A stretch of 64,000 nt of DNA from Yamagishiella unicocca (lineage: Eukaryota; Chlorophyta; Chlorophyceae; Chlamydomonadales; Volvocaceae): the NCBI GenBank assembly GCA_003116995.1, contig BDSL01000029.1:1-64000 (forward strand), read 5' to 3'. Below are positions 23,983-35,600 of this stretch, piece by piece (position 1 is the first letter of the stretch; each line of letters starts with the position of its first letter). The position numbers and the translations under genes were made by a program. The notes below the pieces were generated by a model that was not told where the DNA came from, searched no databases, and saw nothing but the letters and a program-made list of their open reading frames with translations.

Positions 23983-24345
23983 TTATGGAACTGCATAACG
24001 CTGCAACCACACCAGTTCTGGTGTGGTCGCGGTGTTAACCAGATTGAACACTTGCTGCAGGGCATTCAAGGCCGCTGGCAGGACAGGCCCGGTACCCCCA
24101 AGCGCTTTGCACACAAACATCTCATGCGTGGCCAGCTGGGCGTCCATGATCTCGACCAGTTGCACAGCCATCCCAACCCGAACAGTCATATCCCACAGCA
24201 CCGGTGGCGCCTCCCCGCCCAACCGCCACCCCAACCGTGCGGTGAGCATGGACCCCACTTCCTCTGTCTCCAGTAGAACATGGGGTATACCCTGGGAGGA
24301 GACTGGCATCACCAGCGCCGCTGCTTGCTTCCACGGGGACGGCAC
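23983..24345 (-). CDS. Hypothetical 120-residue frame beside the satellite
   Basis: An open frame from an ATG at 24345 to a stop at 23983 reads like ordinary protein (for example SSQGIPHVLLETEEVGSMLT and VGMAVQLVEIMDAQLATHEM), with no low complexity. No family recognised. It is flanked by inverted repeats on the satellite side and a GGTAAC-rich patch on the other, so it may be a remnant of a mobile element rather than a host gene. Confidence 0.3.
   Translation of the reverse strand: MPSPWKQAAALVMPVSSQGIPHVLLETEEVGSMLTARLGWRLGGEAPPVLWDMTVRVGMAVQLVEIMDAQLATHEMFVCKALGGTGPVLPAALNALQQVFNLVNTATTPELVWLQRYAVP
24006..24027. repeat. 10-bp perfect palindromic arms
   Basis: accacaccag at 24006-24015 and its exact reverse complement ctggtgtggt at 24018-24027, with a 2-bp centre. 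It lies within the short minus-strand frame 23983-24345, so it may be coincidental to coding. Confidence 0.6.
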
Positions 24346-24349
24346 CTCA

Positions 24350-24620
24350 GTGAACTGTCCAACCCTGCTAACTGGCTGGTAACTGGTGTACCCCGGTAAC
24401 TGGCATACTTACCCCGCTAACTGGTCAATAATGGCCTACCCGGTAACCAGCTTTCACTGGTAACTGGTCGATAACCAGCCTACCTGGTTACCATTTTACG
24501 GAACGAGCTGATGGGGGGTTTAGTGGTTTTGCCCAATTAGGGGCCGGTTTGGGAAGACCCCGGTAACCGGCCTCCCCGGTAACCGAGCCCCCCTGCAAAC
24601 CAGCCGGTAACCAGGACAAG
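24350..24620. repeat. GGTAAC-rich patch
   Basis: About ten near-copies of the heptamer ggtaac(t/c) or its complement occur in 270 bp (ggtaactgg, ggtaaccag, ccggtaaccgg), irregularly spaced, some as short palindromes. No reading frame explains them. Confidence 0.5.
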
Positions 24621-24635
24621 TGCTGCCATAGGGCA

Positions 24636-25000
24636 CGGTACCAGTAGGGAGCATGCACGAGCGCCATCCAATGTTCCAATCAGCCCGCAGACAGCTATGG
24701 TAGGGAGCATGCATGAGCGCCGATCAGCCCGCAGACAGCAGATCCTGGGATTTTGACGTGGTACAGTGACCAGGATCAGCTGTCTGCGGGCTGATCGGTG
24801 CTGGTGCATGCTCTCTCCCAGGCCGTGCATGGAGCCATGGTGGAGCGATGCACGGGCAGTGAATAGGCATCACATACTTGCAATCATGAGTGAACGACTT
24901 GCGTACATGTATCATAAACACTTTGCCGTGGTACAGCGACGAGGATCAGCTGTCTGCGGGCTGATTGGATGGCGCTCATGCGTGCTCCCTACTGGTACTG
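24636..25000. repeat. Nested foldback: four copies of a 45-60 bp module
   Basis: A module containing agggagcatgc and atcagcccgcagacagc occurs at 24636-24695 and 24701-24748, and in reverse complement at 24770-24816 and 24949-25000. The inner pair (24701-24748 with 24770-24816) and the outer pair (24636-24695 with 24949-25000) form two nested hairpins. This is the structure of a foldback or MITE-type element; no coding capacity is seen. Confidence 0.65.
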
Positions 25001-25770
25001 TGCATGAGACATGGAGCCATGCACGCAGAGGCAGCGCACGCCCGTGCCCATCGATGGAACAAATTACACATGCACGGGTTTCAGCCGCTTTACTAACTGT
25101 AAACATCTCCCAGCTGCGTAACAACAACGTACTGAGTACACCGCCTGCTGCCCACTGCCTGTTGCTCACTGCCGCTCACACTTGAACAGAGACGAACAGA
25201 GAAAGGCTCCACCACCATGACAGGGGGGCGTTTTTCTGCAGCTGACACAGTAAGGTTGAGACCATGTATATGATCGTTTGAGTTTAAAGCCCAAAATACC
25301 CTGCTGACGAGGCCACTTGCAACCTTACATGTAAACATCAGCGAAAGAACGCCAAGTGGCAAGCAACAAGCAATGGCAAACCGATGTATAATATGCGAGA
25401 GGACGCCGCAGACAGTGCCCAGGCCCCGCTATTTGCGCCATACATAAAACTGGCGCATTTTATCTTCTTTCGGCTCCAGGCACGTGGTTGTAGTACCCCT
25501 GAGTACTTTCCACCCAGGGGAAAGTAGCCAAAATGGCCGCCCTATCAGTAGTACACCAACAGCAGCCCAAGCATCCCCCCAGCCAGAGCAACCAGCAGAG
25601 CGCCTCAACAAGCCGGGGATAATCCCCCACTTGAGGCCCAGAAACATCCCCACCCAGAACTGGCCATCATCAAGCCCGAACGAGGAGAAAAGGGAGATCC
25701 CGCAGGAGCACCGGCCAGCCAGGACCTGACCCGGCTACTTATATTGTAAAGATGCGTACAAACATCACAT
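25001..25770. other. Intergenic, no gene seen
   Basis: No supported exon on either strand; short open frames here have no splice or composition support. Confidence 0.4.
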
Positions 25771-26040
25771 GTGCCGCTGCGGCTGCTCTATGGCACTGAC
25801 GTCGTGAGGGGCTGCCCAGTCACATTTTACAAGGCCACATTCATAACTGAGGCAACTCAGTATCCAGAAACCCGCGACGAAGGAGTCCGATTCAGAGACA
25901 CACAGTTAGTGTTGGAAACCAGCAATGCCACAGCCATGGCCTCCCACATGAAGCATCATGTAGCCGAGTTACAGTCATCTGCCCCACCAGGTACAATATC
26001 ACTGAACTACACCTACAGCTACGATGAAACACCTGTAAAG
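25771..26040 (+). pseudogene. Protein-like fragment, possibly from a mobile element
   Basis: A plus-strand frame reads like real protein for about 90 codons (from LYGTDVVRGCPVTFYKATF to LNYTYSYDETPVKLL) and then enters sequence that is the antisense of the NUP214 last exon, where it becomes meaningless. No start or splice context was found. It looks like a truncated coding remnant abutting the 3' end of NUP214. Its family is unknown to me; a transposon origin is a guess from the repeat-rich neighbourhood. Confidence 0.25.
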
Positions 26041-26061
26041 CTGCTTGTATGGTGTTTTTTT

Positions 26062-29000
26062 TTACTTGCGTGGCTTCCACAAGTCAGAAGTGGTGCTAGC
26101 ACCCCCTGTAGGTGCACCACCACCATTACCACCAAGTGTTCCAAATGCCCCAAAGCTGGCTCCCGTCGCTCCAAAAGCGCTACCCTGGGGCTGTTGCTGC
26201 TGCGCTGCCCCAAACCCACCAAAGCCACCACCCTGACCAGCGAAGGCTGCAAAACCGCCACCAGCTGGTGCAGGGGGTGTAGGTGCTGCGTTGGCAAAGG
26301 CCCCAAAGCCACCCCCTGTTCCTGCTGGGGCCCCCATCCCTCCAGCAGCTTGCGCAAAACCAGAAAATGCGTTGGCACCAGGCGACGGTGCACCTGTGAA
26401 AGGACAGGGTGCGGGCAATCCATGGGGGTTGCAGAGGTAAACACAAGTTCAGGTGCACCATAGAACACATGTGCTGATGCCGACATGTCCACATGGGATG
26501 CCAAATATGTGAGTGTAAAGAGAGCATTTTGCATGCTAGCCAGATATAGCGCAAAGGAGTAGAGGTAAGCCTTCATGGCAGCAGATTTCAGCGGCAAGTG
26601 AATGGCATATTTGGTTTGCAATGTGACTAATAACAGTATCAGCAGGACAAGTAATCTATGGCATGGTCAGCAGGACAGTTAAGCCGTTAAGTGCTATTGC
26701 CCTTGCTGCACTACAGCAGCAGAGTCCGACTGCTCCAACTGCACTGCAGAAACCCACCAAAAGCGCTGCTCTGGCCAAAACCCCCACCAAATGGTGATGC
26801 AGAGGCAGCCGGAGGCATTGGTGCTGGTGAGCCAAACGCTGCTGGTGCACCAAAGCCTGAAGGTCCAAATGAGCCGCTTGCTCCAGCCAGCACCACTGAT
26901 GCTGAGGGGCTGGCACTAGCGAAGGCTGGTGTTACACTGGCCCCCAATGTGGCGGGACTACCAAATGCTGGCGCAACTGGGGCAGCAGGGCTACCGAAGG
27001 CAGGCGCCTGGCCAAAAGCTGAAAAGACACCTGCCTGGACAGCAGGCATAGTGGCCTTGGATTGAATACCACTGTTCGTAGCAAAGGACGCGCCTCCACT
27101 ACCGTTGAAAGTGCTACTAGGGCTGACGATTCCACTGGAATTACCAAACGGCAAGGCGGCAGGTGGCTGGCCACCACCACCTACAGCAATGTTAGGTGTG
27201 GTCGTCGGAGCTGCGCTAAAGACGCTAAATCCTGTAGCACCAATGGAAGCGCTGCTGGCAGCAGCATTGTTGGCGAAGGTGCCAAAGAGGGACGTGGCTG
27301 CAGGAGCTGCTGACACCACAGCACCTGCTGGACTGCTGCTGGGCGCTGTGGTACCTGCGGAATTCCAAAATGGGGACAAAAGCAATTGGTAGCATCACCT
27401 TGGTTCCAAGTACTAGGGGATCCACAAAGGTCTCCCGAAAACCAGGGTCAAACCCAATAAGTAATGTGTTTCACTCAGGCCTTTAGTCCAACGAAATTCG
27501 TGCATACCAACTCCCACTTTGCAAACACCCACATGGTAACGCATGGTAACACATGTTACCAAGAATACGAACACCGGTAGTTGACAGTTTCGGCCATGGC
27601 ACAACCCTAAACACATGGCAGGCTATACTATCGAAACGTTTTCCTGTCTAATGCGTACCGAAGCTCCCGAAGGGCGCTGCTGCCACTGGTGCTGAAGTGC
27701 TGCTGCCAGTGCCGCCTGCAGAAGAGCCGGGCATCATCGACGAAGCTCCAAAGCCAAGGCCGCCAAAGATGCCAAGAGTACTGCTTACTCCACTTGTATC
27801 TGTGCCGAACAACCAAAATATCATGTCACGAGTTAGATTTCTATTCGCAAAGACACAACGATAAAATCATCCATAGGTACGACCAAAGCGACTTGCAGTG
27901 GGGGTGTTTTGAAATCAGAACACAACACAGCAATACAGATATTCGCAGTGGCCGTCCCTCCCTCAGATGGGAACCTACCAGGTGCGGCTGCCTGTGCTGC
28001 GGATGACTGAGACCCAAATTGGCTGGTCACATCGCTAACGGAAGCTGGGCTAGGAGCTTGCGCTACTGCAGGGGCTGTCGTAGTAGCAACTGATGACGGT
28101 GGGGTGCTGCCCAAGGAAGCTACAGCATTGGACCCAAACAAGCCCCCGCCTGCAGCTGCCCCGAACGTGCTAGTGGACCCACTACCAAAGGACCCGCCAT
28201 CGGCATTGCTGCCTGTAACAGCTGCTAGCGCGGAGCTCGATGTGGAGGGAGCGCTCGCCCCAAAGCCAAGCGAACCAAAGCCAAAGTTTAACATGCCAGT
28301 CCCTGCTGAGGAAGCAGGAGGTACTGCCGTAGCTGTGTTGGATGCTGACGCTGCAGGCACAGAGGCTCCAAATGCACCACCAAGTGAAGGTGCGGTTGCC
28401 GACGTAGAACCGAACAACGAACTTGTCGATGCCGCGGCATTGCTGCTTGCTACCGGAAGGGATTGGCCGAAGCCAAAGCCAAAGCCCCCGGTGGCTGTGG
28501 TGGCAGCCTGTTGTGCACCAGTCGCAGGCGCGACGGGCTGCTGTTGTTGCTGCTGAAGCCGCGCCTGAGCAGCTGCAGCGGCACGCATTGCCTCGGGAGA
28601 GGGCACTGGTGGCTGTGAAGTGGGTGGAGGCTTCACGGTGGGGGGTTTGCTCGTAGCTGTACTGCCTGCACTGGAGCCAGAGTCTGTGGGCCTTGCTGAC
28701 GGCATAACCTGTTTTTGGAACCATAAGCAACGAGGACCTTGTTTAAGAATGCTTTCCGGGAGGGTGGGGGCATAACCTGTTTTTGGAACCATAAGCGACG
28801 AGGACCTTCTTTAATAATGCTTTCCGGCTGACATTCAGAACAGCTGATACATTAACGGCAATCACAGAAGGGGGTTAGACCTCTGATGAGATGTAGCGAT
28901 TTCTTCAGATATATAGCGATTTCTTCAGATATAGCAATCCATTTATATACCCGGGGGAAAAGCCAGGCTCAGCACCGTTTCGCACCTGCTGTGCTGCGGC

Positions 29001-29600
29001 CTTCTGCTGCAGCTGAGCGGCCTGTGCAAAGAGCGCCATGGACGGCACAGGAGGCTGGCCGCCGCCAGATGACTTCATAGCCGGTGCTGGTGCGGCAGTC
29101 ACAGCAGGGGCCGTATTCGCTGGCGCCGGAGCAGGGGCTGCGGCAGACTTTGTTGCCTGTGCTTGCAGCTTGCTTGCAGCTTGGAGCTGCAGGTGTTTAG
29201 ACAAGGGGCCAGCGCATTTTGGCAATGGGCGGGTGTCCTCTTTAGCATTGGCCATGTGCGTCGAGGTGTACAAACGTCCCAGTTCATATTCGTTTTGCAA
29301 TGGATAAACATGATCCTGAGTGTTATGGCGTTCAGACCATAAACGACCTTTCCAGTACAAACCTGAGCCATACTCGGCACCGGTGGCTGTGAAGCTTTAG
29401 GCTTGGACACAATGGCAGGCGCAACCTGGGCTGAGATGCCTGTTGATAGTTTTGAAGCGGCGACTCCAGGGGCAACAGCTAACTTTGCCGTGAGAGAAGG
29501 TGTGGGTGGCGCCGCACCCGCCAAGCCCTGAGTGATGAAATTAAAGCCCACCGATTGCGTAGGCACTGTGGCCTTCGGACCTGCTTCCATAGCCTCATTG
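26062..29600 (-). other. NUP214 C-terminal FG-repeat region
   Basis: Exons 29600 to 26062. Three exons carry the word QPPVP followed by S (PPVPSMAQ, PPVPSMALFAQ, PPVPSPEA), suggesting old internal exon duplication. Then come FG motifs in FGFGFG, SLFGS, FGASVPAAS and FGAFG contexts. The protein ends TTSDLWKPRK and a stop at 26062-26064. FG repeats bind nuclear transport receptors. Confidence 0.75.
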
Positions 29601-32600
29601 CTGCCGAGGAGGAAGGGTACCGGCAGGGTAAATAAGGCGGAACTGGGGTTCGCATCGACTGAAGTCATAACGTGGGAACGAGAGCGACCGTCTAGCAAGA
29701 CAGGCAGTGTGTCTGAAGTGAGTTCCGACGTACAAACTGCTTTAACGACAACCATCCAGACCCCAAATAGCTCGCTTTGCTGTCCCTCGCACCATTGTCG
29801 CCCATGCAAACAAACCAGCCAGACCAACCTGAGGAGCTGAGTCGGCTTGACCTGCGTGCGTGGGGGCGATGAAGGCTCCAGTGCCTCTGGTAGCGCGCCA
29901 CGCGCCGCTTCTGCCGCAGCCATAAGCTGCAATAGCGCTGTCTCAGGAGGATCTAGGAGTGCGGGCGGCCGAACCACGCTGGTGACACGTAATCTGCCAC
30001 CAACACGTGCCAATGCCTGCAGACGTCGGTTTATTTATAGTTTTTCCCGATTATACAGGCGTGGCAGGACGCAAAAGCATCGAATGGCAGCAACGTGGCA
30101 GGGCGCGAAAACATGCCCTTGGAACTATAACAACACTAAAAGGGAACGTTTGGTCCATTCCTTCACCCTACGGCATCCATTTTCGGCCACGAACTCTTCC
30201 ATGTGCCCCTGTACAACCGCTGGCTGCCAAGGCACAGGATGTGCCCACCCATGTGTATTAGGAACAGCGCTTTTTGAACCCTTTAACTCTTACCTGCAGC
30301 CGATTAAGCCCTGCATCCATACCCACGCCCTTTGGTGGAGAAAGGTGAAGCTGCTTTGGGCTGGGAGAGGTGGTGCCTGCTGCCAGCAGCGGCGAGCGCC
30401 GACCACCCGTAGATCTGGGCGTGTGCCACTGTGGGTCAGCGGCGACACTGCTGGCCAGTAACCGCGACCACAACGGCACGTGGTGCCATAGGGAGGGGAG
30501 GGTCTCAGTCAGGAACAGACGACATATTTACATCAGCACGTCCTTCAGGATTTTGCCCAGCAAGGTGGGGCATAGCAAGAGGATCATCGATTTGAGTCAT
30601 CAATCAGAGAGGACGCTCTGAAGAGGCCAGCAGGATTCCGATATGACAGAAAAACGTATGAACTGTGCCCGAAGGTGCAAGGGACGAGCTGAAGTCGGCA
30701 TTAGCACTGGGAAACACCCCCAGAGCATTTTTCATTCACATACACGGTGTAGGTAAGATGCAGACAGGATAAGGCCCAATGTACTCATGTGCCATTATAA
30801 GGCACATGACCTGGACGCGCACTCACCTGACACCACTGGCCTTTCCAGAAGGAGTCGTTGCTCCAGTGGGCGTACCACAGCCAGTTGTGGACGATCCGCG
30901 GGGGTTTTCCACAACCCTGCCACCAGCCGAATGAGCGCCGCCTTCCTTGCACCAGGCAGCTAGAACCGCGACCGGATTGCTTGGGTCCTGCAATCAAGAA
31001 AATTGAACTCATGAAACACACTATCCATCCACGTAATTTTCTTGGGAGAAGCCGTGGCTTTTCGGCGGAGGGTTCACATAATCACATCTCCTTTGAAATC
31101 GACCCCCCATCAGCTGCCACCCCGTCCGCCTGCAACTGATGGCAAAAACTCATCATTCCACTAATACATTTTAGCCCTCCGAGAACGCACCCTAGAAATT
31201 TCCAGCGGGCAAGGGCTCAGCTCTTCCAGGCGGGCCGCCATCACCAGAATACGAGTCGCAGCAGCTGACAGTGCCGATCCTGATGGAATAATGGACACAG
31301 GTCCGACTATCAGGTTAGGTGGCCAAGTGTGATGTTGGGTGCTGCGAATGGTGCGATCTGGGAGATATCCGGGTTGTACACTTGCATGTTGGACAATTGC
31401 AGCTCGTCAACATCCCTCCCGTCACATATGCAGCACAGCTGTCGTCCATCACATACAGCCCACCGCAAGCCCACCCGGCACACCTGACGATGCTAGCGTG
31501 TTGTATAGCACGCTCGTCGAAAGGCGTGCTGAACTCGCCTGGCTGCTGCCTGCCATGATAAGAACCAAATCCAACGAGAGAGGGAGGTAACACATATCAA
31601 AACAACAATAGGAGCAGGCGTATGACGACATTTGGCTGGGCGCTTCTAACTTTAGCCAACATGTTCCGACGGGGACCCCTCAGGCACCCCGCCCGACCCA
31701 CCCTGGGGCCCCTCCCACGAGTCAAGCACGTCCTCCAGCTCGCCCAAGCAGCTACCCAGCGCCTGCGGACAAGCGTGTTCCGCACAGAGAAAGCAAAGGG
31801 GACAGAGTGCTCGTGCATGGGGAACGGTGCCGGTGCCGTCAAGGGTGCACGCTGCTGGATACACGTTCATACACATTGCACGAGCCGGCGCTAGCTTGCG
31901 AACCTTTTGGCCATGTATATTGCCATGCCCCTTCATACCATACTCCCTCTCTAGCCCATCACGCCGTTCATTTATATAACCCAACCTACTGTTGGCTGCC
32001 GGCTAGTTCGTCATATTCCTTTTTTTTCTGCGTTCCCTTATGGTCACAGCGGCCAGTACTTATTGAGAACCACTCGCCCCTGCGCCTCTCTTCCCCAGGC
32101 CGTTTGCTATGCGCCATCCGGACTGTTCGGACCATTCGGGTACGATCCCCATACCTCTAAACACTTTCTCACCTGAAGCCGCGTCGCCACATCCCGCCGT
32201 AATCCATCCAGTGCCGGCTCTAATGGCAAGTTAGATTCCAGCACTGCCAGCGCTGCAGGACCCGGCGTGGAGCCGCTACCCGAAAAGAGCTGCAGCGCCT
32301 CCAATCGGTTCTCCAGCGATCCCAATCCATCAACCAGTTTTGCAACACGCTGTCGAGACGAGGAATACTCAGCGAGACATGTTCAAGGTTACGAGGTCTA
32401 TGCAAATGTAACAGCTGAAAGACGTTCAGCACCCATGCAAATCAGAGCAAGCTCAACACTTACATGCACATACAAGGTTTAGGGTGCAGGGCAGCGAACC
32501 GGCTCGTCACCCGTGTTACTCAACCAGGTCCCCCACAGTGGTAAGGTGACGGGCTGGTCACTTTCCCAGCCGCTCCGTCCTGGGCCTTTACGGAATCCAA

Positions 32601-35600
32601 ACTTCAGCGCCCAAAAGTAACCCTTACCTTATTGGCACGCTCATATTGTCCGCGCAGCGCCGCAGCACGGCGAGCCAGAGCCGCCACACTCGCCGCTACT
32701 GTCTTGTAGCCTCCGCCTACGCCACAGGCGTCTGGACATCCCGCCGTAACATCCTGCATGTTGACTGCTAGCTTTGCCGCCATGCGTCGCACCTCGTGCA
32801 ACTCTCGCAGAAAGCTAGCTTCCGCGGACGCCCCCTAAAGTTCAGTATGGAAAGCCAGGGGTTTGATTTAATGTGGACCATGGATATCCATTTGTGGTTT
32901 CTGACACACAATATACAATAGCGCCATCCAATGGTCGTACCATTCCAATACAGATCATCTCTCAGATCCTAAACGGCACGCGTTTTTCCAATCAGAATAC
33001 GTACCTACACTGGTACGTCCATCGACTGTGATGGGTGCATGGCAGCTGTAACGGATCCGATACGCGTACTCGTATACCGAATATGGGTATCGGTTTCTCA
33101 AACGTCTAGCAGAATACGCATATCGCCCAGATCATGTGCCCCAAGGCTTAGATTCCTTTGAAAGGCTCCCCCAAACCGTTTTCACCCCACCTCCTTTGAC
33201 TCATTCGCGAGGTGCACTTTGGGGGCAGGCACGTCCGGACTGGCAGGCCTTGGTGGAGGGACGACCGGCAAGGCGACCTTGGTCGGCGGCGCCACGGTGG
33301 TGGAAGCAGCCATCCTTGCAGGCGGGGGGCCAGTTGCGGGCTCCTTACGAGTTGCTGTCCTACCGACCTGTGCAGCTTCCGTCGAGGCAGGCGCTGCAAC
33401 ACAGGGATGCAGAGTGGAAAGCCGGCGGCGGGCAGACGGCAGGTAACACGTCCTTCGGTGAAGTCCTTGTAATGCTGCACAGCGCCATTCTTCCGCCCAC
33501 GGAGGCTTAACAACACCGAGGCATCGTCGCAAAGAAGGGCAGGTGGAGTTTGAAAACTTCTATCGGAAGGACGCGTACTTAACAATCGTTTGCGCTATCA
33601 TCGCTGTACGGATTGCCCACATCAGCACTAGTACAAATAGATAAACTCCTAGGACATGCGAAGACAAAGCCTCCCGGAGTCAATACCCACGTAGACTATG
33701 CAAGGGTTTATCACTTGACACACCCTCGCGTTGAAGCACGCACCCATAGAAGTCAGTGGCTGGCTGTCCTTATAATAACCCGTTAGGCCATCGCGCGTGG
33801 TAAACACGAACCCGGGCTTCGGACCAGTAAATGTTGCAGAAGGAATAAAGGCATCTAGAGAGCGCAAGGGCGGACGGATGGGCGGATGGGCGAGCGAACA
33901 CGTTGACGTGGCCTCTATTGAAGGAGCATAAAGGCGCAATGCAGCGATTTTGCACCTCGTTCCCTCTGCAAGAACAGCAGCTATCGTACATGGGACATTC
34001 CCTGTTGGACACCCATTACAACCGTGCATCACATATCAATGCCATGAGCGCAATTTGCTGCTATGTTTGGCTACCCAACTCACCCGTTGCAGCAGGCGGA
34101 ACGAGGGCTTGCTGAGGAAGCGCGAAGAGGCCTCGACCACTGAATGGCGTGCTGTTGCCAATGGTTGCAACATGGCTGCCACCCAACTGCCCTCCCTGTG
34201 CGGCACCTAGACCTAGACCTCCGAAATCAAAAGTAGAACTGGCGCTGCCAGGAGGAACCATCGTGGACGGCGGCCTGAAGCCCCCAGCAGCCCCAGGGAC
34301 GGCAGTGGCGAAGAGGCTGGAAGCTGGCGTCGTGGCATTGCTGCTGAAAGGTCCACCCCCACTGGGGCCACCGTTTGCGCTGCCGAGGCCCCCCGGCGCT
34401 GCTGATCCGAAGATGCCATCCGTCCCAACATTGGAGTCAGGGGCCCCAAAGCGGCCAGCTGTGGCCGTGGTGCCTGCGCTGGCGCTTCCAAAGATACCGA
34501 TCCCAGGGACCGCCGCCGCACTTGAAGATGTGCTCGGCGCGGTAATGCCGAACCCGAAGGTCAGACCACTCTTGCCAGCGCCGCTTGCTGCAGCAGACGG
34601 TGCGACGCTGTTTACCATGACCGATGCGCTGCCTGTTAAGGCGCCACTGATACCGGCTCCGAAGGCGGGCGATGATGGCCCTGTCGCTGCATGACCGCTG
34701 CCAGAAGGGAAACGCATGCTGGCCGTGCCAATCGACGCGCCGGTGGTGAAACCGCCAGCGGGCTGAACGGCCATACCTAGGGAACGGGATGTCATGAAGG
34801 CACGCCCAAACCTTTTGTTTATTGTTGTTTTGCATGTGTATAGCGGGCTGTGTGCATATTCCTGCGCAAATCCCTCCCCTCGCTTTCTAGTCCAAACATA
34901 TGCATTTCGTTCCTCTCCCTGAACCCCAAACAACGTTCATCGAGACGCACGGTAGTGGTGCACCATAACCTACCGGGCGACGTGACTTCTTCTCCGCTTT
35001 CTGAGTCACTCGCTGTCACAGCGGCAGCCGCCGCATGGCGCCGTTCCGCCTCGCTGTCGTCCTCCTCTTCGACAAGCCCAGGCACTGATTGCACAATTCG
35101 ACCCCCACCGCGAGTCTGTAAGGTCCACGAAGGCGGCTCGGATGGCAAAGGCACCACAGCGTCAGCGCCGGGCCGCAGCGGCGCCGCCAGATCCAGGTGA
35201 CCGAATCCATACACTCGCAGCGCGCCGTCAGAGGTTAGCACCAGCAGCACAGGTGGCGGTACCAGCAGCGGCTTCTCAGCGCTAAGCGGGTTGGGAAGTG
35301 GATCCTACAAGAAGAGGCGACGGACGCAGCGAACGGCACGGATTGACGTCACTATCGCGAAGACCCAAGCCAGGTCGAGCGGCCCATCTTGAGGTGTGCA
35401 TGTACGGCAGGCTAGCAATGCGACATGATGGCGTTAGTGCGTCATTCAACCATGCATGGTAACCCCACCAGGATGACCATCGCCAATTCGCAGCACCTAA
35501 AGCTACAGGGCATACGTTGCCACATTCCTAGCCCATGGGAGGACCACGCCCCTGCGCTCACCAGCGGCACCGAGGTGTCAAAGCCCAGGCCCAGGACGTA

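Noticed and set aside
31087..31129. Extra NUP214 exon after TTGCAG at 31130
   Set aside because: It has a good acceptor but no donor that keeps the frame; joining 31191 directly to 30987 keeps phase 0.
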